Assembly: GCA_025602915.1 (NCBI GenBank)
Contig: JAHLJZ010000110.1
Span: 1-60,000, forward strand
Direction of reading: 5' to 3'
DNA from: Paraphysoderma sedebokerense
Lineage: Eukaryota > Blastocladiomycota > Physodermatomycetes > Physodermatales > Physodermataceae
DNA: 60,000 nucleotides
The notes beneath the pieces were generated by a model. It did not search any database, was not told where the DNA came from, and saw only the letters and a program-made list of their open reading frames with translations. Below, in pieces: positions 24,488-36,585 of the stretch; position 1 is the first letter of the stretch; each line of letters starts with the position of its first letter. The position numbers and the translations under genes were made by a program.

Positions 24488-26282
24488 TCACCTAACTAAT
24501 ACCCGGCTTGACCTCAAACCTTTCTTTACATTCTCTATGGACACTTGTCGCCTATGAAAGATTCCGGCGGCAAGCGCGGCTTCGACGTTGGTCTCCTGAA
24601 ATGCATCCAGAAAATGTTCGACGGAACCCGCCCCTGAACTAGCAATCACAGGAATTCTGACAGCCTCCTTAACGTGCCGGATTAGTTCTAAATCATAGCC
24701 ACTATTTGTTCCATCCTTATCCATGCAATTTAGTAATATCTCACCTGCTCCCATCGCCTCACAGGCTGTAACCAGTTGAATTACATCTAAATCACGGCCT
24801 TCTCTTCCACCCTTCACGGTACACTGGTACCAACAAAATTGCTCTCGGTTGGGACCCAACGTTTGAGTTTTTATCACATTATGGGCGGTTTTTGAAGGAG
24901 AAGATACATAAATTCTTCGAGGATCGACGCTGATAACAACAGCTTGGGCGCCGTAGACACTGGAAATTTGTTCGATGGCTGTCGCGCCGGTCAGAATCTG
25001 TTTATTTGCAATAAATCTTTCGGCAGCAAACACTGCGTCAGACCCAATTGATACTTTGTCTGCGCCAGAACGAAAGTATTCTCCAGCGATTTCTAAGGCT
25101 GTATGTTTAATTATTCCAGATTCGGGTTCAACAATGTCACGAATACCTCCCCCAATTGTCAAGGGAACGAATACAGATTTAGATGCTTCTTGCAAAAGGT
25201 GGAGGAGAGGAATATCATTGAGCGGGACATTTCGAAATGATGTGATGTTGAGAAATGTGATCTCATCGGCTCCCTCGCGAAAATATCGAGTTGCCAACTC
25301 CACTGGCTTGCCCAGATTTCGGACGTCGCCGTCAGCCAATTTCTCTCGTACATCATATTGATCACCTTTGGTAACAACTAGGTCACCAGCATCATTAGTG
25401 CGAACGTCAAGACACGCGATAATTCGCTTTGTGAATCGGCAGCAGACAGTTTCGAGGACGGAAGGGGGAAAGGCTAAAGTGGACGTAAGGAGGGTGGCCA
25501 GTGGGACTTCGGACGAAGGAGTAGGTGAACAGGAAAGAAAAGATTTGAGGACCTTAAGACCAGCCCAGCCTGATTTTTCTGGATGGAACTGTGTGGCAAA
25601 GATATTGCCAATTTTCACCGATGATACAAACAGCTCAGATCCGTAACGAGTAACGGTTAAGGCCCACTTCATCAAATCTTCATTATCGGTCATTAACGGA
25701 GCAGCGAAACTGTGGACAAAATAGTAGACAGTATCGTCGCTATCGTGATTGACCCATTTCGGCGAATCCGTTTGTTTGCAACCGTCAGCAAATTTCGATG
25801 GATTCACGACGACGGCAGTATTCCATCCCATATGAGGCACAGACTTGTCTTGGGCGGAGAATTTTGTAATATATGAATTAATGATACCGAGGCCCGGTAT
25901 CTGAGGAGATTCTTCAGAACCTAGGAACAACGTTTGCATTCCAACACAAATACCCATGAAAGGCTTTCCACTATTGATGTAAGCCTTAAGAGGTGCAGTG
26001 TACCCTAATCGGTCAAGAGCATCCATAGCAGCACCAAAAGCGCCAACACCAGGGAATATCAATTTCTGTAGACAGGAATTAGTTGGAACCAGTTAGAAAT
26101 TTTGACAAGAACGAACTATCCTATAAGTGTGTAGACAAATGGTCCATTACATTAGCTTTTGCAATATCTCCGGGATGTCGCACTACATTGATATGGTAGC
26201 CCAATTTTTGAACAGCATTGACAAGGCTTCGTACGTTCCCAGCGCCATAATCAAGAATATAGATTGTGTGAGATTGTGTCAT
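24488..26282 (-). CDS. HIS7: Imidazole glycerol phosphate synthase (HisH-HisF fusion)
   Basis: This bifunctional enzyme of histidine biosynthesis couples glutamine hydrolysis to cyclisation of PRFAR into imidazole glycerol phosphate and AICAR. The start is ATG 26282 (MTQSHTIYILDYGAGNVRSL). One intron (about 26067-26155) follows DIAKAN. The second exon begins KLIFPGVGAFGAAMDALD. The glutaminase half shows the nucleophile loop GICVGMQTLFLGSEESP (Cys) and FATQFHPEKSGWAGL (His, Glu). A short serine/threonine/proline linker leads to the HisF barrel, beginning RIIACLDVRTNDAGDLVVTKG with the catalytic Asp. Further barrel motifs are DEITFLNITSFR, PLTIGGGIRD, GADKVSIGSDAV and EILLNCMDKDGTNSGYD (second catalytic Asp), then IPVIASSGAGSVEHF. 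The stop is TGA 24488-24490. Length about 560 residues is standard for the fungal fusion. Confidence 0.97.
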
Positions 26283-27065
26283 CCGGTCACAGTAATATCG
26301 TTTGTAAGCGTTCTCTCGATTCTCGAAAAAAGTAGATATAAAGCGAAATCATCAGTAAAAAAAAAAGTTCGTGTGGCTGAGGTTTCAAAATTTCAGAAGT
26401 CCTTGACTGATTGGACATTTCGGTGACGCTACAATAAGACGCCATCAGATACCACGAATCCGTTTTCATTAACATTGTGTTTATTGCTACTTACGGGCAT
26501 TGTCTATATATGTACTGTTCATGATGATTTCTTGCTATCACCCGAACAGTAAACTTGCCTTCCATATGTCCCTTCAAATGCCTCCATTCATGTGAAATTT
26601 CAAGCCAACCTACTGCAAAGGAGGATATTGATCTTGGCAAGTTAAGGGGCAACGGGCACCGAATGATGAAAGGCTGCGCAACGCTGTCACATAACTTCTC
26701 TCTCACTTAACTCCGTTACCTACACACGAATATTTTCACCGCGCTGAAACAGGAAGAATTCCTCAACTTCGCTGACATACCATCCTTAAAAGTCCATATT
26801 CAAAGAATAATTCAGCAACACGATACATCCTCATTCATAGCAGATCCCTAATGTTTTTCACGGTATATCCAACGACTTTGAGTGTATGGATTGCAAATCT
26901 TTTTCCCCACATTGTCGTTAGCTTGAAATTGTATTGGATACTGTCGATGTCCACGTCTTCCTTCCTCGATGCGCGACATATTTATAGTTGTTCCATAATA
27001 ACACCCACACGTCATACAACTTTATTCCAGATCCGAAATTACACGCCGCATGCCCGGTATCAATA
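26283..27065. other. Intergenic region upstream of HIS7
   Basis: About 780 bp between the HIS7 start and the end of the next minus-strand gene. It should hold the HIS7 promoter. I looked for a TGACTC Gcn4-type core and see none I would defend. Open frames on both strands lack coding character. Confidence 0.35.
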
Positions 27066-28196
27066 TCATATATGAATGGATCGGTTCTTTGCGTCAATGC
27101 TCTTACAGACACGTACGGTTTGTAATTGCCTCAATCTACGGCAGGTGTTTAAGTAAATTAACGAAGAAACAAAACCCGCGGTGAGTACAATCATCATATA
27201 TGCAAGAAATGAAGAATCTGTCAATGCGGATTCGGTGATCGGGAGCGGGAGATCTGAAGTAAAAAGCGGTGCTCTTGAGGATAGTAAGGTTGCGGAATCC
27301 GTAATTAGTGTGCGCACAGCAGCGGTAGAATGGGTTGTGGCAGGTATGGCTGAATCAAGCAGCTCAGTATGATCTGCGTGTAGATGTGTTTGAATAGTTA
27401 CTGCAGTCGAGTGGACAAGTGACGTTGATGAAAGTAATATTTGGGGATTACATATTCTATGGGCGAGTTGACTTCCGCAGAAGTCGCATAGATCATTTCG
27501 TAATTCATAACCTGAATTAATGGAGTTATAGATGTTCCGTCACACAGTCGTAAGAATATCAAGAGCAGATCATTTACCGCATCTTGGCGCCATCCCGCGT
27601 TGGAGGTCAACACATTGTAGTTCACAATCCCGATTGGAGGTAGAAACACAAACAGGTTCTTGAGGTGAAGTGTAATATTCTCCACAATCACTTTCTAGCA
27701 ACACTTCCCAAAGCTCAGAGCATGCGGAACTTTTAGGTTGGCCGTTTGAGCAGTCATAAGGAGAACCATCATCTCCCGCACAGGTAGTACAAAAACTAGT
27801 CAGTTCGCTAATTATTCCATCACAGAACAATTCAAGTCGACCATTGTGATTACTACTGTTATCCGTGCAGCGATATGGGGTTTCTCCATTCGATGCTGTC
27901 CATTTGATAAGGTTGTTGGCAACGACGAGCTGATAAATTGCGTTATCAAACTCTGTAACTGTTGTAAACGAAAGGTTGACCTGTCGCACTTCGTTGCGGG
28001 GTATAAAATTCAGTCTCGGAGAAAACGGGTTAGTGAAATTCGTTAATGATGAATATGCAGGTATGAACAACGGGCTACTAGCATATGCAGAGCAATATAT
28101 GGAGTTGTGAATAGGAATATGGCAATAGTGTGCGTTGAGCATTGCACAAATTGATGCGAAAATGAAGTGTCTCAGCATATTGGGGTAAGAGTACAT
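27066..28196 (-). CDS. Cysteine-rich secreted or type I membrane protein, unknown function
   Basis: Two exons split by one intron of about 60 nt (27527-27586). The N terminus (ATG 28196 or 28178) is hydrophobic, with MLRHFIFASICAMLNA reading as a signal peptide. The ectodomain has many cysteines (CTDNS, LFCDGIISELTSFCTTC, DCSNGQ, SACSELW, SDCGEYY, PVCVS, DCELQC, RCGYELRNDLCDFCG, HRIC), which suggests disulfide bonding. It also has NFT, NLS and NSS N-glycosylation sequons. A serine/threonine-rich stalk follows. A single transmembrane segment near the end (SSFLAYMMIVLTAGFVSSLI) leads to a short basic cytoplasmic tail ending at TGA 27066-27068. I do not recognise the family. A cell-surface or wall-associated role is inferred from topology only. 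Confidence 0.65.
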
Positions 28197-28883
28197 ATGC
28201 TTAACCCGAGCAGAACACCAGTAATCAGATCAAATGTATCATTCTCGCATAGAATTGCCGGTTATAATAATTTGCTCGTTGTTCCTCCTTATCATATTGA
28301 AGGGGAAGGCGGAGACCGGACGGGGTCGGGCTTGAGAATGCGTGACAATCGCCGACACAGCACATTGCCAGACAGCGTGTGGTGATTTTATACCGCCACT
28401 ACAGACCCTCGGAAGAGATTTACGACAAATAATAAGACAATATTTGGCGGAGGGACCGGTATCTAATTGAACCATCGTAATAAAGACTGATAAGCCTAAT
28501 AAGACTCGTCGGATGAAGTTTGAATGCTATATCAAGATAAGTATCTAAAAGCAGATAATTTGCTGTACTGATGCAGCCGAGAGCCGAATTTACTGAGTTG
28601 ATTTAAATTTTCACGATCACTTTGGAAGGGTGATTAATAGATTTATAATGATTGTTAACTACCAGATCTAGCAGAGATTGTAATTATTCTAGTGAGCAGA
28701 ATGTCGGAAATCACGAGATAAGGGTCTCGCAACGAGACTAACTAGTGGAATTCTACAATAAAATATTTGGAGCATTGCGAGATCACCTGATATCGTTGGT
28801 CATTCTAACACAGCTTCTGACCTCCGCTTGATTTTGACCTTCACACAGTAGGTAATTTACAATTTTCCCTAATTTGCCAAACA
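28197..28883. other. Intergenic divergent region
   Basis: About 690 bp between the divergent cysteine-rich and Rrg7-like genes, AT-rich, expected to contain both promoters. No convincing element or extra exon is seen. Confidence 0.35.
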
Positions 28884-30309
28884 ATGATGAAATCCTTGAG
28901 TCGACCGCTTGGACCTCCATTCTTTAATTCCACAACCACGCTACGCCGGAATCATTCACCCGACCTTTCTTCTTCCATCCCATTAAACCAATCGCTATTG
29001 CATCACTATACTGAATATACGAAAAGAAAAAGGAGCAAAAGTCTGATGAGACGATGGTTCCATGTGAATTCGTGGTCAAAGCCATCCAAAGCTGTTTTGG
29101 GTTTGAATTCCGTAAAACGCGATTTTGCAATTCAAAATCCGAGGAGACTGAAAAGTTCCAAAAGTGGGGACAGGTTGGCCAGGAGTCCAAAAAATGAAGT
29201 GGAAGAGAATCCGAAAAGTGGTGTGCTGGATGTTATTAATCAAGGTAAAAAAAACGGGAAAGTCATGAGTAGTACAGAGTTGGGAACGTTGTATGAGAAT
29301 CAGGTCATTGAGGTTCTGAAAACATTTGGGTTCAAGTTGTTTAGGACAGGTGGAAGTGGGGATAAAGGTATGCGAGGATTTTGCTATCCATGCTTATGGA
29401 ATGGCCTTGGATTTATAGTTATTGTATTGCTTTATTTGCGCGGGGTCGGATGCCCTTAGAACCCGATGACAATAGTTCTGTTTGGCATTGGAGAATTCGA
29501 TGATCTCAAGATTGGTTTATTCGTCTGACTTGTTACTTTTGATCTACATATTATTATTCTTATTTGTAATCTACATCAGGTATCGACTTCCGGGGAGAAT
29601 GGTTTCTTTCGCCGTCGACGAGTACCGCGTCGTCTGTAATTTTGCCTGTCCTAGGACAATGTAAATGTTGGCATAAGCCGTTGTCCGGTTCGCATATCCA
29701 GGCTTTGGACGGGGCTCTGTCAATTTCGAGTGAGAAGTATGGCAAAGAAACGTTGGGCATAATGGTTTCCTCGGAGGGGTTCACGAAGCAGGCGATCAAA
29801 ATTTTGAATGGAATATCGAGGCCCATGATGTTATTGCATGTAGAGAGGCCATGGAATGGAGGAACGACGAAGCTTCACAGTGATGGTAAGGAAGAGATGA
29901 CAGGTGGGCTTAGCGAAGGTAAATCTAAAAAAGCCAGCCGAACAAAGGGTGAAGGGAAGATTTGCTGGGACGAATTGGTAGAGCGGAGAATGAGACAGCT
30001 GAAAAATGATGGTGTCAAATTGCCGGAACCTAAGAAGGTGATTATAGAGGAAGTTTATTTAAGCGAAGGGAACGGAGGAAACGGAGTGTATGCGCCGAAA
30101 GTGAGAGGGATGGTGATGAATGCCACGACGAGGTCGTTGATACCTGGACTGAAGGTAAGGCTTTCTTTTGTTGAGTAGTATGTTTTGATTAATTGTCGAT
30201 GTGGGTTCTGACAAATATCGATTCCTTTGGTTTGATTAAGGTGATGATACGGCTAGACGGAGGAGATGGTGGTAGTCCGGTGGTATCGTACCAGAGGACG
30301 GATGGGTAG
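28884..30309 (+). CDS. Rrg7-like mitochondrial protein with restriction-endonuclease fold
   Basis: The Rrg7 family (required for respiratory growth) has a PD-(D/E)XK nuclease-like core and localises to mitochondria. The N terminus (ATG 28884) is basic, rich in serine and without a clear acidic patch, consistent with a presequence. The core begins MSSTELGTLYENQVIEVLKTFGFKLFRTGG with SGDKG before the first intron. It resumes as GIDFRGEW, where the D of GID fits the active-site aspartate. It continues to VLGQCKCW, where Q and K fit the Q-x-K end of the nuclease motif, then LDGALSISSEKYGKETLGIM. The first intron (about 29369-29579) is about 211 nt, longer than most here. The last exon after an intron at 30155-30240 encodes VMIRLDGGDGGSPVVSY and ends at TAG 30309. 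The nuclease activity is inferred from motif positions only. Confidence 0.72.
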
Positions 30310-30573
30310 ATGGGCATTGGAGACGATGGAGTGTATAGTGTATAGTATGTATATATAGATGTATAGACTGTAGATAATAGATATGCCATATGTATGCGTT
30401 GAGTCCCTCTGCGCGCGCAAGAAGATTGAACATGAATAGACGGAAGAAGGGGAACGCGTGCACTTTGGTCCCATTCCCTCTCATTCCCTCATTCACTTGT
30501 ACACACTACTCCCTCTTAGATACACTACACTCTCTTATATACACTCTCACTCTTTGTATACACACTCGGCAAT

Positions 30574-32084
30574 ATGACATCGGAATCGAGAGTTGAAATC
30601 CTCGCCTGGATCAACCAGCTCCTCTCTATGAACATCACTAGGTCTGTCTGCCCACCCTCCCTGCACCATCCCTTTCTCATCCCTTTCTCATCTCATTCTC
30701 ATCCCCTCTCATTCTCATCCCAAACAAACATGTAGAATCGAACAACTCGGAACTGGTGCTGCCATCTGTCAGGTACGATTCCCCATCAATCTTCATTCTC
30801 CCCTCCTTCCCTCCTCTTCCCACACTTTTCCCCTCCGCCCAATATAGACTACTAAATGCCCATCAATGCTAACTTCCATTCCTCTATTTTCATTGTTGTC
30901 CATTTTCTTGCGCATGCTTTAAAACCAATAACAGATTTTTGACTCGATCTACCATGATGTTCCTCTCACAAGAGTGAAATTCGATGCCAAACACGATGTT
31001 TGTTTTTTTACCCGTCTTCTGCCCTTCTTTCTATGGGATATCCCGGCTTTCTAGATTGTTTCTCTTTCATGTTTATTCCCATATACACATCGCAATGCAT
31101 TTGTCACTGCTAATATGATTTTTCTTTTGCTGAACCTATTATCTTTGCAATACACAGTACGAATACGTTCACAACTTTAAAGTGCTTCAGGTAACCTTAG
31201 CCTTTCCCTGCCCGCATATACATGAATGGGGGATTAATCCCTACGTTTTCTGCCTTAGAATACTTTTGATAAACACAAGATTCCCAACCATATCCCTGTT
31301 GAACGGCTCATCAAGTTGAAGTTCCAAGACAACATTGAGTTTATTCAAGTACGGAGTCCTTTCTTACTGACTGATCTTATTGACTCTTCTCGCTATTTCA
31401 ATTATACTGAACTGACTTGCCTCCCTGCTTTTTGATCAGTTTGTTAAAAGATTTTGGGACGGGTAAGAACTGTTCCTCTTCGTTTATGCCATTAGAGGCC
31501 ACCATAATTGCGACTAAAACGCGTTCCTACCGTTTAGACATTATCCCGGCGGCCATTACGATGCTATCTCTCGTCGCAAGGGAGTTCCTTTTGCTTCCTC
31601 CCTCATGCCCCGTGAACAGCCTCACCTCAAAGACCGCCCTGTCGTCAAATCTTCCTCGACTACCTTCAAATCCAACCCCGTATCTTCAAAACCTGTCAGA
31701 TCTCAGCCCGCAGTCAAATCCTTCCCCAAATCCCATTCTGTTTCCACTGTGCCAACAACCATGTCTAATAGAGATCCTACTTTGATTAAGGAAAACAATG
31801 CCCTCAAAATCGAAGTAGAAAACCTGAAGGCAACTATTGAAGGTTTAGAGAAAGAACGTGATTTTTATTTTGCCAAGTTGAGAGAAATTGAAGTGTTGGC
31901 TCAATTGGAAGCTGAAAACGGGAATAAGGACGTGAGCGTAGAAAAGGTATTGAATGTCCTGTACGCTACCGAAGAAGGCTTCGAAACCCCGGAAGGTCAA
32001 ACTGAAAACGGAGTTGAAAAGGATCAAGTGAATGCGGTTACCGCTGGCGTTGGTGGATTGGTTGTTGCCGCTGAAACATTCTAG
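30574..32084 (+). CDS. EB1/Bim1/Mal3 microtubule plus-end binding protein
   Basis: EB1 family proteins track growing microtubule plus ends and recruit partners. Seven exons; the N-terminal calponin-homology domain is spread over the first six. It begins at ATG 30574 with SRVEILAWINQLLSMNIT, then IEQLGTGAAICQIFDSIY, VKFDAKHDYEYVHNFKVLQ, FDKHKIPNHIPVERLIKLKF, then the typical FIQFVKRFWDG joined to HYPGGHYDA. A basic, serine- and proline-rich linker follows (HLKDRPVVKSSSTTFKS). A coiled coil comes next (ENNALKIEVENLKATIEGLE), then the EB homology part with RDFYFAKLREIEVLAQ. The tail is acidic and ends AAETF before TAG 32082-32084. The terminal ETF resembles, but is not, the EEY/F motif that CAP-Gly proteins bind. 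Pyrimidine-rich repeats (CTCAT) fill intron 1. Confidence 0.95.
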
Positions 32085-32351
32085 ATTGATGTCTCTCTTC
32101 ATTGATTTTACTTGGGCATTACCAATGCGCAAGTCTTCCCTTCACTTCCAAACTGCTTCTTTATTTTGATCGAGGGATGTAGTCTGTTTGTAGTATTGCC
32201 CTTTGCACCGCTTTCCTCAAGACATTTTTATATTACAGTCATATCACCTCGTGTATTGTCAGCTGTCTAGTCTTGCTTTATAAAATAAAAATCCAGTACA
32301 ATTTGTGAAATGATTTTCTCTCGGCAGACTGATATCCGTTCTCACTCTCTT

Positions 32352-32564
32352 TCAATCATTTAACAAATCTCTTGCAACAACAGTCACGTGACTTTGTTTA
32401 TCTATAAGTATTGACGCTCGCGTGGCATTGTAAGGAATCGTATCATACATTATCGTCACATCTGATTCCTCAAATTTAATCACACCCGACCCTCCATCTT
32501 TATCCTCATCCACAGCATTTTTTCTCTTTATACCCACCCCTTGATTCCGAAAGCTACGGTTCAT
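32352..32564 (-). CDS. Possible small hypothetical protein
   Basis: An open frame of 70 codons starts at ATG 32564 and ends at TGA 32352-32354. It is basic at the start (MNRSFRNQGVGIKRKN), acidic in the middle (DEDKDGGSG) and mixed hydrophobic in the second half, which includes FEESDVTIMYDTIPYN. The frame stays open upstream to 32636 but has no ATG there, so an upstream exon is possible. The codon content looks coding, but the family is not recognised. It lies divergent to PRP6, and its own end contains a CACGTG core, which could instead mean the region is regulatory. Confidence 0.3.
   Translation of the reverse strand: MNRSFRNQGVGIKRKNAVDEDKDGGSGVIKFEESDVTIMYDTIPYNATRASILIDKQSHVTVVARDLLND
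32385..32390. promoter_or_regulatory. CACGTG E-box core
   Basis: Core within CAGTCACGTGACT, itself part of a longer AGTCACGTGACT palindrome, 311 bp upstream of PRP6. It overlaps the candidate small minus-strand frame. Confidence 0.35.
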
Positions 32565-32700
32565 CCGGATCCCTGTAACTGTTGGAATTGAATTAATTCG
32601 TTTCAATCGATCTATCAATAACGTCGGTCCATTCAATTAAGACTTAAAACGAGATAACCGCCAGCCTTTGAGCCCGTATTTATACAGTATTAAACAATCA

Positions 32701-35700
32701 TGTCGAAATCATTTTTAGGCAAAGAAGCGCCAAAAGGTTTGTTGAGGTTGAATTTTTGTTTCTCGTATGTTTTGGCGGGTGATCCGAGATTTTAGGCTAA
32801 GTGATGAAAAGAGGATATTCTGTGATGTTTTGGTTTGTTTAGATTAGGCTGGGGTAGTTGATAGTTGTGCTGGGATATGTGGATTAATCGAATTTGCTTC
32901 TTTTTGATGTATTTATTAGGATACATTGCCGGTCTTGGTAGAGGGTACGTTTTATTTTACCTTCTTTGAGAGAAGAATGAAGTCGAGATGATGGATGTTT
33001 AAAGTGGTGAATCGTCCGGCGCCTAACATGCACAATTCATCATAGTGCGACCGGTTTCACTACTCGATCTGATATTGGTCCGGCCCGTGAAGCCAAAATG
33101 ATGGAAGAAGGGAAAAAGGAGGAAGACGATGAAAATATAAATCAAGATCCCGATAATGAAACCGGTTTATTCAATTCGTTACCTTACGAAGCCGACGACG
33201 AAGAAGCAGATAATATTTATGCAGCCGTGGATGCTAAAATGGACGAACGAAGAAAAGCGAGGAGAGAAGCTAGAGAAAAAGAGGAACTAGAACGAATAAG
33301 GAAAGAGAGACCAAAGATTCAACAGGAATTTGCGGATGTGAGGAGACAATTGGCTACTATGACGGATGACGATTGGGCGGCGATTCCAGAAGCCGGTAAT
33401 ATTGCAGGAAGGAAAAGGAAGAAAGAGAACCCCAGAGAATGGTTTACTCCCGTGCCTGATTCTGTGTTGCAGTCGGCGGCGGGACAGAATGAATTCGTGA
33501 ATACATTGGACGCACAGGAGCAGGTACGTCTCTATCGTTATCAGTGATGGTTAATCCTAAGCAAAAGTTCTCACATTCTGTATTCGTGGTAATTGCGGTG
33601 TTAGAAACTAGGCGGCATAGCGACACCGTTCCCTGCCGACGGTATGGAGACTACAAATTTAGCGGAAATTGGTGCAGCGAGAGATCGAGTTTTAGGGCTC
33701 AAATTGGATCAGCTGTCGGATTCCGTGTCGGGTCAGACTGTCGTAGATCCAAAAGGTTATTTGACTGATCTTAATAGCGTAGTATTGAAAAGTGATGCAG
33801 AAATTGGGTATGTCGCTGTGGCTTCTGAAATCACTTGCTTCTCTGCCTTCACACATATTAACCGTCATTATAGGGACATCAAAAAGGCCCGATTGCTGCT
33901 AAAATCCGTAACAACGACAAATCCCAAACATGCTCCTGGTTGGATTGCGGCCGCTCGTTTGGAAGAAATTTCTGGAAAAATGGTTCAAGCTCGACAGGTT
34001 ATTGCTAAGGGCTGCGAAGAGTGTCCAAAGAGCGAAGACGTTTGGCTGGAGGCGGCTCGCTTGAATGTAAGTTTTAAAATGTTCCTCCGACGAGAGAGTC
34101 TACTTCAAGTCAATTAACATAATCTTCGATGGTTTGCTTAGACTGTTGAAAATGCCAAAATCATTCTTGCCAATGCAGTTCGACAGTTACCACGATCTAC
34201 AAAGATTTGGCTCCATGCATCGTCCATCGAGACAGAGACTAAAGCCAAGAAAATTGTTCTCCGTCGAGCCCTCGAATTTATTCCCAACTCTGTAAAAATC
34301 TGGAAAGCCGCCATTAGTCTAGAAACCGATCCAAACGACGCCCGAATTTTATTATCTCGTGCTGTAGAATGTGTACCCCTCTCCGTCGAATTGTGGCTTG
34401 CTCTCGCAAAACTCGAAACCTACGAAAACTCTAGAAAAGTATTAAACAGAGCTAGAGGCGCTATTCCAACCTCTCATGAGATCTGGATTGCCGCCGCAAA
34501 ATTGGAGGAAACCCAAGGGAACGAAAAGATGGTGGATATGATTATTTCGAGGGCTGTAACTGCTCTAAGTCAAAAGGGTACGGTTTTGAACAGAGATCAA
34601 TGGATGAAAGAAGCAATGGAATGCGAAAAAGTTGAAAGTATTCTAACTTGTCAAGCTATTGTGTATGTGATGTATTTCTTTTTCGTTCTTGTATGCATTT
34701 CTTGAAAGTTAACATCAGTTTGATCTTTTTTTGTTCAGCCGCAACACTTTGAGTTTGGGTGTGGAAGAAGAAGATAGGAAAGAAACTTGGATGGAAGATG
34801 CTGAAAGTGTACGCATGATTTTGATTCCCCATCGGTTAGATTTTGTCCGAAATTGATTTGACATTTCCCTTAGGCTATCGCGAATAACGCAATTAAAACT
34901 GCCCGTGCTATTTACGCTTACGCATTAAAAGTGTTCCCTGGGAAGAAATCTATTTGGAGACGTGCCGCGTTCCTTGAAAAAGAAAATGGAACAAGAGAAT
35001 CATTAGATGAAATATTAGCCGAAGCTGTAAAATATTGTCCTAAAGCGGAGATGTTATGGTTGATGGCTGCAAAAGAGAAATGGCTGGCCGGTGACATTGA
35101 CTCCGCTCGACGTATCCTTCACGAAGCGTTTATCGCCAATCCGAATTCTTCACAAATCTTTTTAGCGGCCGTAAAACTTGAATCTGAGAATAACGAGTAC
35201 ACGCGTGCACGCGCTTTATTGGCCAAAGCTCGAGAACAAGCAGGTGATGAACCTAGAGTGTGGATGAAGAGTGCTGTTCTTGAACGACAATTAGGAGAGT
35301 TGGACGACGCGATTAAAATTTTGGAAGTGGCGACTAGTCGGTTTAAAGATTTTGAAAAGTTTTGGATGATTTGGGGTCAAGTTGAAGTGGAGAAGGGGAG
35401 ACCTGAAGTCGGGAGGGAAGTGTATGCTAAAGGGGTATGTTAGCTTTCTTCCTTGCTCGCTTTACTTTCATTGGATTTCTGTTTTGTGTGTCGCGGGTGA
35501 AAACTACCAGAGTTACTGAATATCAAACTTCATTTGACTTATTTCCTTCAGCTCAAAAACTGTCCCAAGTCAATAACACTGTGGATTCTACTAGCAAGAT
35601 TAGAAGAAGAAACAGTATCAGTAATCAAAGCTCGATCCACTTTAGAACGCGCGAGACTACTGAACCCTAAAACAGCCGAGCTATGGGTTGAATCAGTTCG

Positions 35701-36257
35701 TATCGAATTAAGACACGGAAATACAGTCATGGCTAGAACTTTGTTATCGAAGGGATTGCAAGATTGTCCTACCGATGGTAGATTATGGACTGAAGCCATT
35801 TTCATGGAAAATCGACCTCAGCGGCGAAGCAAAATGATCGATGCTGTGAAAAAATGTGGTGAGAGTGATAAATTCGTTTTAATCGCGGGAGCAAGGTACG
35901 AATCCCGTTCCATCTTATAAAAGATTCACCGTCTCCTCATATTTTTATAACTCTAATTCCTCTTAACATTATTGTAGACTTTTCTGGTTTGAGCGACGTA
36001 TCGATAAAGCTCGATCATGGTTCAACACAGCCCTCAAAATTGATCCAGATTGGGGCGATACATGGGCGTACCTCTACAAACTTGAAACTTCTCACGGAAC
36101 GGAACAACAACAACAAGATGTGATTAATAAATGTGTTTCAGCTGAACCTAGACATGGTGAAATCTGGACTAGTGTGAGTAAAAATCTGAAAAATGTGGGT
36201 AAAAATACAGAAGCAATATTGAAATTGGTGGCGGAGAAAGTCCCGGCCGTAGTGTAA
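32701..36257 (+). CDS. PRP6: Pre-mRNA splicing factor PRP6 (PRPF6/Prp1), U5/tri-snRNP
   Basis: PRP6 bridges U5 and U4/U6 snRNPs in the tri-snRNP. The N terminus starts at ATG 32701 ([20 protein letters not shown]), then [16 protein letters not shown], the PRP1 N-terminal domain. It continues with [20 protein letters not shown] and [20 protein letters not shown], then the conserved [17 protein letters not shown]. The rest is a long array of HAT/TPR-like helical repeats with recurring W and A positions: [100 protein letters not shown]. The end has [20 protein letters not shown] and [13 protein letters not shown], and stops at TAA 36255-36257. Around ten exons, close to 920 residues, as expected. 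It converges on MDM1. Confidence 0.96.
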
Positions 36258-36585
36258 TTTTTTCTTTCTTGGCTTGGCTTGGGGTTGCTGTTATAGGTAT
36301 AGTCAGAAATAGTTCTCATGAAATGATAAAATTGAATATGTGAAATTAAATGTGACTAGCGTCGGTGTATTATTATTGCTTGGTAGATTTGTATATTGAA
36401 ACATAAAAACATGCGACATTGGGCTCCTTAATTGTCATAACGACTTGGAAACCATCCGGCGAGAGAATGCACAATCGTATACCATTGATAACGACGATAT
36501 TTATAATTCAGATTAACCCTTTTCAAATCAATTATATATACAAACAACAAAAGAGCCAATTTGGTTTTTACATTCTTTAAACACA
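36258..36585. other. Intergenic between convergent PRP6 and MDM1
   Basis: AT-rich 3' flank of both genes, about 330 bp. No feature beyond polyadenylation-type A/T runs is seen. Confidence 0.35.

Larger units (their letters stand above)
32085..32700. other. EB1-PRP6 intergenic region
   Basis: 616 bp after EB1, containing an AATAAA-type signal (32282-32290), a possible small minus-strand gene (32352-32564) and the PRP6 upstream region. A CACGTG core lies at 32385-32390. Confidence 0.4.

Noticed and set aside
24488-24560. Frameshift at the HIS7 C terminus
   Set aside because: The end RVLVR fits the usual short V-x-V-R ending of HisF-type barrels, so the frame is intact.
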